Below are positions 1 through 9,329 of a stretch of DNA of 64,000 nt, in pieces. This stretch comes from Nematostella vectensis (Eukaryota > Cnidaria > Anthozoa > Actiniaria > Edwardsiidae): assembly GCF_932526225.1 (NCBI RefSeq), contig NC_064039.1, positions 310,001 to 374,000 of the forward strand, in the 5' to 3' direction. The notes below the pieces were generated by a model. It ran no database searches. It saw only the letters and a program-made list of their open reading frames with translations, and was not told where the DNA came from. Position 1 is the first letter of the stretch, and the number at the start of each line of letters is the position of its first letter. A program made the position numbers and the translations under genes.

Positions 1-243
1 GTTCACTCGTACACCAGCTGTTAACCAGCGAGCTACCGATCCGCATGCTACCAATCCGCATGCTACCGAAGGTACCGACGGCGTGACTCCGCCCGCAAGG
101 CCGCCGCTGGCGGCCGCACAGCAGACCAAGGATCGCGTTCCGGCCACAGCGCTTCGCGCTCCCGGATCTCGGCTGTTATCCATGGAGTAAGCAGACATTT
201 GAACACAAGGGCCCCACCCGTATCCGCACGTCTGTGCATCGCA

Positions 244-468
244 ATGTCGACGACGCAGCAAAGCAAGATTACAAAGACCATCACCGACGCCGCAGTCATA
301 ACCGGCCTCGTCGCCGGTATCGGCTGGGTTGGGCGCAAGGTCTTGCGCGAAGACTTCACCAAAGACCCCTCCGCGAACGTCATGAACTACGCAAAAATGA
401 CTGCCGCCGTTGCAGGTGCTGTCGCTTTGAAGGGTTACCTTGAGGACCTGAAGATCCTGCCCATGTAG
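244..468 (+). CDS. Small membrane protein of the 5' GC-rich element
   Basis: A 74-residue reading frame starting at the ATG of MSTTQQSK; the frame is open further upstream to 199, but the downstream ATG gives a compact protein. A short polar N-terminus is followed by a hydrophobic stretch (AAVITGLVAGIGWVGRK, about residues 15-31) and a second weaker one (MTAAVAGAVALKGYL), so it may be a one- or two-pass membrane protein. It lies just ahead of another small membrane protein and an integrase on the same strand, which suggests a gene of the mobile or virus-like element rather than of the host. From memory, similar short proteins occur next to integrases in other cnidarian genomes; I cannot name a function. 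Confidence 0.5.
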   Translation: MSTTQQSKITKTITDAAVITGLVAGIGWVGRKVLREDFTKDPSANVMNYAKMTAAVAGAVALKGYLEDLKILPM

Positions 469-549
469 TAGTGTACTGTGGCACATGTAGGCCGTGTATT
501 AGACTCGTGTTCACGTACACACAGCACGCGAAGTGTGCTTCGCACAAAC

Positions 550-963
550 ATGGCCTCTATCGCGATTTTGGTTGGCGGCGCCAACCTAAACGCGACTGCA
601 TTCGTTGGTTGCAACTACCTCGCAAAGTTCCTGTCGAACGATGAGAGCCCTGCCTTAGCTGAGAAGGAGAGGCACGACAAGGCCCTAGAAAAATACCAAC
701 AAGACTATGGACGCTACCAACAGCGGCGACAAAAAATCCTCGATTGGCAAGCTCAAAGTCGCGAGAGTCCCTCGCAAAGCAGAACTTCACCGACTACGCG
801 CTCAAACTCTACAACCAGACCCGGCCGAAACAATCCCTGGAGTCGGCGGGCCCCCGAGCTGTCCGACTACTACATCCCCAGCAAAACGCAGAAGAACGCC
901 GAGTTGGCGTACATTGGCGCCGGCGCTCTCGCCATCGGCTACGCAGCTAGCCGCTTGCTGTGA
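550..963 (+). pseudogene. Frameshifted small coiled-coil/membrane protein of the 5' element
   Basis: The frame begins MASIAILVGGANLNATAFVG, a glycine- and alanine-rich hydrophobic segment, followed by a charged helix (EKERHDKALEKYQQDYGRYQ) that looks like a coiled coil. It ends with a second hydrophobic helix (AYIGAGALAIGYAASRLL). The middle, about 745-855, reads as low-complexity Ser/Arg/Thr in this frame. In the frame beginning at 744 the same bases read as ordinary protein (SLAKQNFTDYALKLYNQT). After about 855 the original frame again looks real (PELSDYYIPSKTQKN). Two opposite frameshifts are therefore likely. Hypothetical cnidarian proteins with this N-helix/coil/C-helix plan are known to me only as repeat-associated. 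Function unknown; element gene inferred from position. Confidence 0.55.
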
Positions 964-1150
964 TGCAGCTGCCGTCGAAACGCGTTCCGGCGTCTAGGCG
1001 TCCTTTTTCCATGCTGCGCGTATACGTATACGTATAAGATGATTGCGGACCGAGCGCTTCGCGCAGCAGACGGCATCCGCCTGTTGGAGACTGATACATG
1101 CGTTGCAACGCATTGCGATGTATCGTGATACCCGCCGGAACGGCAAGCGC

Positions 1151-2086
1151 ATGTCCGACGAAGAACTCGACGCGTTCCTTCGTCCTATATACTACGCCAG
1201 AGGCGGCTCCCAGGGAGTGACCGTCCTGCATGCCAAACTCCCCAAGGGCTCAGCCTCCATAGATCGAGTGCGCAAGTGGGTAAGCTCGCAGCCCGTCGGG
1301 GGCTTCACACAGACGCCCCCTCCTCCGACTACCTACGCCCACTTCTCGGAGCAGATACCAAACCGTATCCACCTGCTATTCTTACCAACCGACCGCAGGT
1401 ACAAGTATGCCCTGACTGTCGTTGACGTTGCTTCACGATATAAAGCCGCCCGCTCACTGAGGACTAAGAGCGCGGCCGTCGTCTCCCGCGAACTCGCTGG
1501 CATCTATGCAGAGGTACCTCTCACATGGCCTAAAGTCCTCATGGTTGATAACGGCACGGAGTTCAAGGGTGCTACCACAAAGCTCCTAACAGACCACGGG
1601 GTGGAGGTCCGACGGGCTGAGCCAGGGCACCACAGGAGCCAAGCTTTCGCCGAGTCTTTCCATCGCTGGCTGGCACAGCGCCTATTTCGTGCGCAGTACT
1701 CGAAGGAGCTTGCATCCGGCAAGACAAACCGCGAGTGGGTTACTGCTTTGCCAATCGTCATCTCGGACATAAACGCAACGCAGACTCGCATGACTGGCTT
1801 CGCGTCTAAGAACGCCATAAAGCCGAGGCGCGTGCCTCTCAAAGCCGAAAAGCCTCCCTTAGAGGTCCCCTTAGAGGTCGGAACGGAGAAGTACATCGCC
1901 GTAAACGAGGAAGACCTTCAGGACAAGGGCCGACGGCGAGCGACGGACCCGTGGTGGACAAGCAAGGCCTACCCAATACTAAAGAGGGTCATGGAGCCCG
2001 GACAGCCAGTGTTGTATTACACGGCGTACTCTAAGCACGGCTTCACGCGTTCGCAGTTGCGTAGCGCGACGCCAGCGCCACGCTAG
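1151..2086 (+). CDS. DDE (rve-type) integrase of the 5' element, probably inactive
   Basis: About 311 residues from the ATG of MSDEELDAFL; the frame is open back to 1043, but the downstream start fits a short N-terminal helical domain. The core is a retroviral-type integrase fold: YALTVVDVASRY is the second strand of the core, VLMVDNGTEF carries the second catalytic Asp, and AFAESFHRWL carries the Glu, with 34 residues between Asp and Glu. The first Asp should stand just before LLFLP, but the sequence reads NRIHLLFLP, with His there. A basic tail follows. Integrases of this kind occur in Polinton-like and virus-like elements, where they insert the DNA copy. It is convergent with the helicase segment, with stops only 16 bp apart. 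The reading frame is intact despite the likely loss of a catalytic residue. Confidence 0.75.
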   Translation: MSDEELDAFLRPIYYARGGSQGVTVLHAKLPKGSASIDRVRKWVSSQPVGGFTQTPPPPTTYAHFSEQIPNRIHLLFLPTDRRYKYALTVVDVASRYKAARSLRTKSAAVVSRELAGIYAEVPLTWPKVLMVDNGTEFKGATTKLLTDHGVEVRRAEPGHHRSQAFAESFHRWLAQRLFRAQYSKELASGKTNREWVTALPIVISDINATQTRMTGFASKNAIKPRRVPLKAEKPPLEVPLEVGTEKYIAVNEEDLQDKGRRRATDPWWTSKAYPILKRVMEPGQPVLYYTAYSKHGFTRSQLRSATPAPR

Positions 2087-2102
2087 CGCGACGCTAGCGT
2101 GA

Positions 2103-3353
2103 TCAGCGCTTGTGCCTTCTATTGCAGCTAAGGCACGTGAGTCTGACATTCCACTTGTAGTGACCCTGACTGTCGTCCCGCCGGTCGATACTGAAGCATT
2201 GGGGAGGACTCTTGGTGTACCCCTGAAGCAGAAGCTGAGTGCCACAGACCGTGCACTTCTTTTCCGCGTCAGCAATCATGCCGAGTACGTGGTCTACCGT
2301 CAGAACGTTATGCGGTTCCGTGTACTTTGTGCGACCCTTTTTCCTGTCGTCTATAGCGTATCGCTTGATTCGCGCTATAATGAGCTCTTCACTGGGCGTA
2401 GCCTGCAGTCCTGTGGGAACCAAGGCACCGGGGGTGTCATCGGGGGGGATCACGCGGACTATCTGGTCGGCGAGCCGCACGCGGGAGATGCCGGTGTATA
2501 CAGCATTCGTGGTCCAGCCCTCTAAGCTGTGGTCTATGATGAACAAACGTCTTGGAGTCTGGATAGTCTTGCCCTGCACCCGGTGGACTGTCCCCCAGCC
2601 CGCGTATTTCCACTCGAAGGGAAGCCCGTTAAGGACCACGCCGAGAGGAACCTCGACTACCGTGCCTTTGTACGCGTCGACCTTCTCACCTCTTTTGCCT
2701 GGCACGGGCACCGGCCGCCCTTGCTTGCGATAACGATGCGCGACGCTAGGATCGGGGTCAAAGCGGATGGTTGCTGGCAGTCGGGGGTAGTTTTTCTTGT
2801 GGTGCTCTACCAATCGCTGCTGAACAAGGGCCCCCATCTTGTTGGTCGAGCACACCCACATATCGCTTGGGTGGGCCTGCTCGATCGCCGCGTCGAACGC
2901 CACCCCATCCCACTCCTCTCGAAACACCTCAAGCTGTTGGGAATCTGGCTGACACCAAACCCGGCCCTTTATGTCGTGGAGCCTAGAGGAGGGCGCGGCA
3001 GAGCCGCAGTCGCATGTACTGTACGGCTTTCCGCAGTCTTCACACAGGCAGCGGTAGTCGGACTCGAACCAGCGGATGTTCCCTTGTGCCCACTCCTTGA
3101 GCATATCGTGAGGCCCCTCTTTATCTTCCCAGGGCGGGACCTGCCCATAGTCGCCACAACACACTACCTGATATGGCCGCGTGGCGAGATACCCTAGGAT
3201 GGCGCGTAGCACTTTAGTCTGCACCTTACAGCACTCGTCAATGATGATTACTTCTGCAAGACGGTCGAGTTTGTGCCCCAGCTCGGAAGGTCTCCACTCC
3301 TCTATCGGCTTCCCCGCTGGTATGCGTCGCAACGCTATGTTTGTGTACGCCAA
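2103..3353 (-). pseudogene. SF1 helicase segment with C-terminal Zn/HNH-like tail
   Basis: This is the C-terminal part of a long minus-strand gene. IIIDECCKV is a Walker B/motif II, VVCCGDYGQVPP is motif III, GTVHRVQGKT is motif V and VYTGISRVR is motif VI, the order found in SF1 helicases of the RecD/Pif1 class. The last 60 residues hold four Cys in CxxC pairs (CTVCG, CLSCNRRHKR), resembling an HNH-type zinc module. A Cys-rich insert (CEDCGKPYSTCDCG) lies in the middle. No P-loop (GxGKT) is found upstream of motif II, so ATP binding cannot be supported. The frame continues upstream into the polymerase-like segment, separated by a single TAA at 3402-3404. Codon use is GC-rich, unlike the host genes in the window. 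Confidence 0.7.
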
Positions 3354-3401
3354 GACGAAGGCCCTGATATGGTACCATTGTGAGCGCCGGAAACCGTCTT
3401 T

Positions 3402-4232
3402 TTATTGGATCAGATGAGCCCCGTCGGCATGCTCGAAGTTAAGTAAGTGGTCGGTGCCCGCAAGGAGGTTTGTCAGATACGCGGCTTTTTCACGGTCGCG
3501 GACTACGGTTGAGGACTCGTCGCCATGGCGAGCGCACTTGCCTACGAAACGGACAGCGAGATCTCGACCCTGCGAGTCTTCGCCGCCGGGGCGGCACGCG
3601 ATGGAGTGGGGGAACTTGATGGAGTCCTTTTTTCCGACGCTATACAACACCTCCCTCGCCGCGGCCATGGCGAGGTCACCCGAGTCTAACAGGTCCTTGA
3701 GCTCTGGCGTGGTGATCCAGCCCTCGTTTTGTTCCAAGTGCTGCCCTACCCTCCCGGAAGTGAAGGGGTGGTAGGCCTCAGAGAACCCCCACTCGGTCAG
3801 CTGAATGGCCCCGGTCAATTGAAGAACCTCGCTCAATGGCCGTCCCGCAACATCCGCGATACGATACACGTTCGTAGGGAAGCCGTATTTCCGTACCAAA
3901 TCAATGGCGTCCGAGGCGCCGCCGAAGACGCTGTCCTCGCATCCTAGGTACGCCGCACGCATGTCGATGTGCGCATGAGGCTGCGCCCCTAAGTTTTCCT
4001 TGCTATTCCACACTTCGGACTCAACCTGCGCCGCTCGCCAGACGTCCCTGTATTTAAGAGGCGTTGGCCTGATGTTCTCTCTTTGGGTCCACTTCTTGAA
4101 GCGATACCCTACCGCGCCGCCCATCGAGTGCGTAGCTTCGGTGTACTCTTGGTAGGCTGGGTGGTCATCAGGGAGCCATTGAGGGTCATATCCAGTCTCG
4201 TCTGTAAACGCCCTGTCGATAGCCGCTCCGTC
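3402..4232 (-). pseudogene. Family-B DNA polymerase-like palm segment (fused ahead of helicase)
   Basis: Read on the minus strand in the same frame as the helicase segment, from just after an in-frame TAG (4233-4235) to a TAA at 3402-3404. AHIDMRAAYLGCED resembles polymerase motif A (DxxSLYP class), and GWITTPELKDLLDSG resembles the strand-helix that follows it in protein-primed B-family polymerases. The sequence past the stop (WYHIRAFVLAYTNIAL) looks like the conserved helix after the fingers. No DTD-type motif C is visible before helicase sequence begins. I infer an internal deletion that removed motif C and the helicase P-loop. The polymerase assignment rests on motif A alone and is moderate; the continuity of frame with the helicase is directly seen. 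Confidence 0.5.
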
Positions 4233-4235
4233 CTA

Positions 4236-5781
4236 TCCCGATCGGTACAGTTTGCTATCGTGCGTGACTATAACACGCCCACACAGCCAGATCCTCGTGC
4301 TTTTGGGGATCGCCCTGTTTATAAAGCGAACGAGCACCTCTCGCACTTTCGCCTCGCGCATTTTTGTGGCGGCGCTGGTCAGAGCCTTCTCCTGACATAA
4401 CGAACGAAGCTCCTCTCAGCCTCGAAGTCTAGGCCGTGGACGCTCGCGATCGCAGGTGGTTCAGTCGGAAGCTCCTCCCAGGCGTGGTTATTGTGGCAAG
4501 GGATAGTGATCCTCGTCTTAGTCTTGTACTTCCCCGAGTCCCACAGGACGTTACCCAGGGCGTCCACGGCTACTAGCTTTACCCCGAGCTTCTTTTCCAT
4601 CTAAAAGAGGTCTTCTTTGGTGCATCCTGTAGTGGCCAGCTTCTTGTCGAATCGTTCGAGGATCTTGCCTCGTGTCTTGGTTAGACCAAGGGAGCGCGAG
4701 GTGCCGCGATTCCTCAAGAAGTCGGCAACATAGCTCACAACACAGTTAGCGAAGGCGTCACTCCCCTCTCGCTCAAACATTGGCCCAGGCTCACCATTTT
4801 GCTCAGGTAGAGGGCGAAGCTCGTATCTCACGTAGACGAGGTACTCTCCTCCTTTCTCCCAAATACCCGCATCGATGCCTTCCAGGGCACCGACTGCGAT
4901 TTGGCCTCTCTTTTGACTAACGACCCACCGATCTTGTGCTCCGAGCGCCCTTCCTCCTCTGTGATTGGCGCCAATGGCTCTGCGGGGGCCTTACCAACGA
5001 CCGTAAAGAGTCTGTAACGCCGGTCGGGTTCTACCATCTCGAGCACCAGCGGAAGCACTGCGTTCGCCCGCAGAGACTCTTGCTCGTGCGAGACCCACCA
5101 CACCGAGCCGTCGTCATTAATATCAGGCCCCCGCATAACCGGCTTTAGAGCAATGACACCTGTTCCACCAAGATCTCGTATCTCCTGGTAAACACTGGCG
5201 CTTATGTCTTGGCCCCGAAGATTTGCGCCGCCGACGAAGAGAGAATAGTACTCCTCGGGATCTAAGCCCTCTGGGCCCTCTTGCTGCCGTCCCGGCAGCA
5301 AAGGGTCGACTTCCTCCGTCCACACTTTCTCCGGTACGAGCGGCTTAAGCAGCTTGTGTTTGACATCGTCGGGGATGTCCTCGTCCAGGATGTTCTGGAC
5401 CAGCCCTGCCAGTACGGCGGGCGCCTCTTTGTCAGGAACGCTATCGAGAATCTCCTGGTAAACACTAGCGTTTATGTTTTGGCCCCGAAGAGTGGCATCC
5501 ACGCTTGGGAACCGGAGATGGGCGCCGCCGACGAAGAGAGAATAGTACTCATCGGGGTGTAAGCCCTCTGGTCCCTCTTGCCGCCGTCCCGGCAGCAAAG
5601 GGTCGACTTCCTCTGTCCACACTTTCTCCGGTACGAGCGGCTTAAGCAGCCTGTGTTTGACATCGTCGGGGATGTCCTCGTCCAGGACGTTCTGGACCAG
5701 CCCTGCCAGTACGGCGGGCGCCTCTTTGTCACGCATGCTACCGAGAACCTCCTCTATGTAAGCGTCCATGTTTGGGCACAC
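4236..5781 (-). pseudogene. N-terminal part of the polymerase-helicase gene, broken and internally duplicated
   Basis: The gene starts at the ATG of MCPNMDAYIEEVLG. Residues about 5-95 and 100-190 are two near-identical copies of one acidic module (DKEAPAVLAGLVQN, KPLVPEKVWTEEVDPLLPG, EYYSLFVGGA). A segment with LFTVVGKAPAEPLAP follows. The frame is then lost near 4870-4890: the continuation (GGEYLVYVRYEL) lies in the next frame. An in-frame stop at 4601-4603 precedes MEKKLGVKLVAVDALGNVLW, and a further shift near 4385 leads to REAKVREVLVRFINRAIP. I count two shifts and two stops between 5781 and 4233. What the module does is unknown. All pieces keep the same order and strand as the downstream segments, so one ancestral gene of roughly 1,200 codons is the simplest reading. 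Confidence 0.55.
5229..5753 (-). repeat. Tandem internal gene duplication, two copies about 295 bp apart
   Basis: The stretch 5524-5753 is repeated at 5229-5458 with only scattered substitutions, for example the shared run GGCAGCAAAGGGTCGACTTC at both. Both copies keep the same reading frame, so the duplication added one protein module of about 98 residues. Confidence 0.9.
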
Positions 5782-5846
5782 CTTGTGCCACCCAGTCTCT
5801 AACTGAGCGTTTGGGTATGCCCTGTGCCACCCAGTCTCTAATTGAC
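5771..5846. repeat. Two 39-bp direct repeats between divergently spaced minus-strand genes
   Basis: GTGCCACCCAGTCTCTAA with its flanks occurs twice in a row. The repeats sit between the start of the polymerase-helicase gene and the end of the upstream Cys-rich gene, where a promoter for the former would be expected. Regulatory role is only a guess. Confidence 0.55.
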
Positions 5847-6128
5847 CGTACTGCGGGCTGCGATGTTAGACAGGACGAGTGCGAACCATCCCCGAGCGCG
5901 CCTCTCGATGCCACGCATCCTCTGCCCTTCACGATTCGCTCCGCAGGGGCGGCACAACCGCGTCTCCGACTGAGTCCCTATGCCGCAGACCCTGCACGGC
6001 ACGGGGAGGGGGCTGCCCTTACGGAGCCTTTGGAGGTGCACCTTGCAGTAGGTGTCCATGCACTTCCGGCCGCACGTGTTTGCGTGGCCGATCTTTAGCC
6101 ACCCGCAATAATCTTTTCCGCACTTCAT
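5838..6128 (-). CDS. Small Cys/His-rich (zinc-binding-like) protein of the 5' element
   Basis: About 96 residues from the ATG of MKCGKDYCGWLKIGH; the frame stays open 48 bp further upstream (to 6176), but this start puts the first Cys pair at the N-terminus. Two Cys clusters are evident: KCGKDYCGW...HANTCGRKCMDTYCKVH and PCRVCGIGTQSETRLCRPCG. The spacing fits two structural zinc sites. The remainder is basic. It precedes the polymerase-helicase gene on the same strand and shares its GC-rich composition, so it belongs to the element. A DNA- or RNA-binding accessory role is plausible but not shown by the sequence. I recall similar uncharacterised proteins in cnidarian genomes. Confidence 0.5.
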   Translation of the reverse strand: MKCGKDYCGWLKIGHANTCGRKCMDTYCKVHLQRLRKGSPLPVPCRVCGIGTQSETRLCRPCGANREGQRMRGIERRARGWFALVLSNIAARSTVN

Positions 6129-6744
6129 CCTTCGAACGCTCGGTATACCACAGGACAGACGGATGTCTAATTGCAAGTCCTTGGGGGTTCGAACTGCATC
6201 ATTGGAAAATATAGCAGTGATACTTCATAACAGCTTCATTTATTAGGGTGCGAGTCACAAAGTCCTTAAAAACGTATGTCATGAAGTACAAAGCTCAATT
6301 ATCCAAGATGGCGGCTCGACTCAAACACGGAATTAGACCTAAAGTGCTTGGCTGGAAACTCTCAGTAACAGCCGAGGGGAAACAAGAGGACGCCTTCGTA
6401 GATGGAGTTTTAAAGGGTTCGACCGCCTCTATGAAACCGTATTTCGGAAACAGGAGGCTTCTGTGGCAGCCACAAAATCGTAGACCTCGCCGGCGATCGA
6501 GCGTTCGATAAAAAGAACACACGACGGTATTCATCGCCCTATCATAGCTGCTTTAGCAGAGAAATCCCAAGAGAAGTTCGAAGTCATGAAAACAAGCACG
6601 ATCAAACTGGGGATTGGGGGCACCACGTGAGTAGAACTCAGGTTTAAAACGCCACGCCAGCGGCTTTGAATTCACGGCCGAAAAACGGTTATTCCGTGCT
6701 CCGTAGGTTTTGCGTAGATTTATCCATGCGCTTTTCGCCCCGAC

Positions 6745-6905
6745 CTTATGTACGCGGAACGGCCCCGGCCTACATTAGCAATTGCCAAAAGCTTATGTAC
6801 GTGAAATCGATTTGGCCTACATTAGCAATTGCCCCAATTATTCATGTACGTGAAACGCGCCCGGCCTACATGAACAATTGCCCTAATTATTCATGTACGT
6901 GAAAC
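6745..6905. repeat. Tandem repeat, about 49-bp unit, 3.3 copies
   Basis: TATGTACGTGAAA and GGCCTACATTAGCAATTGCC recur at spacings of 47, 50 and 49 bp. It is non-coding. Confidence 0.8.
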
Positions 6906-6929
6906 ATTATACGCTTGATATATATAGAA

Positions 6930-7035
6930 GGAGGGAGACGGGGCTGGGGGGCTCGGAGGGGGGATTCGCACCTCCCAGGCCTAAGACGGGAGACGGGGCT
7001 GGGAGGCCCGGAGGGGCGATCCGCGCCTCCCACTA
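6930..7035. repeat. GC-rich 56-bp direct duplication followed by poly-C
   Basis: GGGAGACGGGGCTGGG with CCTCCCA about 40 bp later occurs twice. The G runs could form quadruplexes on the plus strand. A C homopolymer follows. Confidence 0.75.
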
Positions 7036-7626
7036 GTTTCTCTGAAACCCCCTGCCCCCCCCCCCCCCCCCCCCAATTATTGACACAAAGAAAAACAATA
7101 AGCTCACGAGCCGCCACATATAGCCAAGAAATACAAAGCTTAAGTTATTTATATCGGATAAACAAATGGATAAACAACAAGGGGTGTAAAGACCCAGAAA
7201 AGTCTCTTTAAGATAAGTACTGCCTGTTATTTGTGAATGCAATATTTCCATCAAATCAAAACGCCGCACAAAGCGATTGGCCTTTTCATTTTAACTTACT
7301 TCAGAAGTTTGTTCTCTACATACCGTGGATTTTTCGAACTAAACAGTCCATTCATGCCGTGAAGACTGGCAACTCAGCTTTCTTTGTTATTGTTTGGATC
7401 AATTTCACCTATGATAAAACCTGTAGCTTCCAAGAGTCGTCCAATTACTACCAATTACTTATTGTTGAATCTTTTCGCTCACTTACATTTTTGATTTGGC
7501 AGCGCGCGAGTGTTTCTTGTTTTCCCGCCTTTTTGAAATCGATCGATAAACTAATCGATATTCGCGCGAAAGCGAAAGTTGATTTGTTTTTTTGTCATTT
7601 TTATTTTAAAAAGCCATATAATAAAC

Positions 7627-7771
7627 AACTTACTAACCTCGACCGTTCGGTCATACCGGAAAATATCAAACCTCGCGGCTTTGGCGCATCGACCACGCAA
7701 AGCCTCGGTCGATACGCCAAAGCCTCAGTTTGATATTTCCCGGCATGACCTCACTCTCGGTTAGTAAGTAG
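7627..7771. mobile_element. Palindromic (foldback) MITE-like element, about 145 bp
   Basis: Left arm AACTTACTAACC...GGTCATACCGGAAAATATCAAA and right arm TTTGATATTTCCCGGCATGACC...GGTTAGTAAGTAGTT are inverted copies around the centre near 7690-7695. There is no coding capacity. No clear target duplication was found. Confidence 0.7.
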
Positions 7772-7774
7772 TTA

Positions 7775-8081
7775 TTACAGGTGAATACAGGGAAATACAG
7801 GAGAATACAGGGGGAAAAAGGAGAATACAGGGAAAAACAGGAGAATACAGGGAAATACAGGAGAATACAGGGGAATACAAGGAAATACAGGATAATACAG
7901 GCAAATACTGAAGAATACAGGAGAATACATGGAAATACAGGAGAATACAGTGAAATACAGGAAAATACAGGAAATTACAGGTGAATACAGGGAAATACAG
8001 GAGAATTTAGGTAAATGTAGGAGAATAAAGGGAAATACAGGAGAATACAGGGAAATACAGGAGAATACAGGGAAATAAAGG
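7775..8081. repeat. 20-bp minisatellite (left half of a split array)
   Basis: About 15 copies of GGAAATACAGGAGAATACAG with point variants. The same array resumes at 8797 after a MITE. Confidence 0.9.
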
Positions 8082-8796
8082 GGCCGGTTGCACAAAGCCT
8101 GGATAAGTTATCCGCCGATAGGCGCTAACCGCCGGATAAAATCCCTTTCCAGCGGATAGTTATCCGGCCGATGAAATAGCGTTGCACAAAGCGTGGATAA
8201 AACGCTGGATAACTATCCGCTGAATAGCCATCATTTGCCACTAAATGGCTTCCCGTTTCCATGGTAAATATGCAAAGCGCGCGCTGTTTTTCCTTCAAAC
8301 AAAATGGCGATCGTTGAAAAAAGCTACTGAAAGTACCAGAAGACAAACAGTTTGTCGAGGCAAAGTGCATGTAAATCATGGAATGATCACAGGGGATAGT
8401 GTTTAGCTTCTTCCTGTCTTTGGGAATCAAATTTCTCGACAGAATGGACAATATATTCCAATTCTGCCAAAGCTGCATGTAAGTTCGTAGTTCATTGTAG
8501 ATTTACCAACAGTAAAAGTCGTCGTTTGCATGTGTTTCAACTTTCACTGCGTCTAAAGTTAATCTAAATTCTGACGAAAAAATTTTGAAAGCAAGACGCG
8601 ATTTTGTTTTTTTCATCACATTTATTCGGTGGATAAGATTTTATCCGACCTCTATCATCCGGATAACTTTAACCGCTGGATAACTTTTATTCGGGCTATG
8701 TGCAACCGAATCACGCCACTCGGATAACTTTTATCCGCTGGATAAGGATTTAACCGGTGGATAAGACTTACTTATCCAGGCTTTGTGCAACCGGCC
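8082..8796. mobile_element. 715-bp MITE inserted inside the 20-bp minisatellite
   Basis: The termini are inverted repeats: GGCCGGTTGCACAAAGCCTG at the left and its complement at the right (CTTTGTGCAACCGGCC). Internal GGATAA/TTATCC motifs are dense near both ends. Flanks AAAGG (8077-8081) and ACAGG (8797-8801) could be a 5-bp target duplication with one mismatch. No transposase frame is present. Confidence 0.85.
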
Positions 8797-8955
8797 ACAG
8801 GAGAATACAGGGAAATACAGGAGAATACAGGGAAATACAGGGGAATACAGAAAAATACAGGGAAATACTGAAGAATACAGGAGAATACATGGAAATACAG
8901 GAGAGTACATGGAAATACAGGAGAATACATGGAAATACAGGAGAATACAGGGAAT
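8797..8955. repeat. 20-bp minisatellite (right half of the split array)
   Basis: Same GGAAATACAGGAGAATACAG unit as 7775-8081, about 8 copies, with ACATGGAAATACAGG variants. Confidence 0.9.
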
Positions 8956-9294
8956 TATTATACGGCTACGATAGTACGCGCGCTGTGATTGGCTAATTTG
9001 TAGTCGTGACATTCCCATATTGAGAGCATTACGGAATTCCGTATTGCCCTAGGGAAAAATTTTTTTTTTTGATATTTTTTCCACCTTCAAACTGCAAAAC
9101 GAGCGACAGCGAACATTCGAGTAGCGAATTCTAACACCCAGAAGAAACAGAAATGTTTAATCAGCGGGCCGTTTTTTTCCGTATTCGGAGCGTGACATTT
9201 TGTGAGCTTTTTTGTGTTTCTTTGTTTGGTTGCACGAATTTCGCTAAAACAAAATCGACCAAAAAACCAAAGCCACCCCTCCCCCCCCCCCCCC

Positions 9295-9329
<35 letters not shown>

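Larger units (their letters stand above)
6180..7626. other. Gene-free transition from GC-rich element to AT-rich background
   Basis: Base composition falls sharply at about 6,200. No recognisable gene is present; the 87-codon frame at 6248-6511 resembles nothing I know. The stretch contains the two repeat blocks listed separately and a C homopolymer of about 25 at 7049-7073. Confidence 0.6.

Noticed and set aside
2..190. 63-codon open C-terminal fragment at the left edge (ending LLSME)
   Set aside because: GC-rich DNA keeps frames open by chance; nothing recognisable, and the start is outside the window.
2112..3197. Plus-strand frames of 137-222 residues opposite the helicase
   Set aside because: Antisense shadows of a clear minus-strand helicase in GC-rich DNA.
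6160..6195. GGGGGTTCGAACTGC resembling a tRNA B box
   Set aside because: No A box or cloverleaf can be drawn around it.
6248..6511. 87-codon frame after the GC-rich element
   Set aside because: No recognisable domain, no context support and a length expected by chance.
7775..8095. Open frames through the 20-bp minisatellite
   Set aside because: Pure repeat translation with no independent sign of coding; the same holds for 8731-9018.
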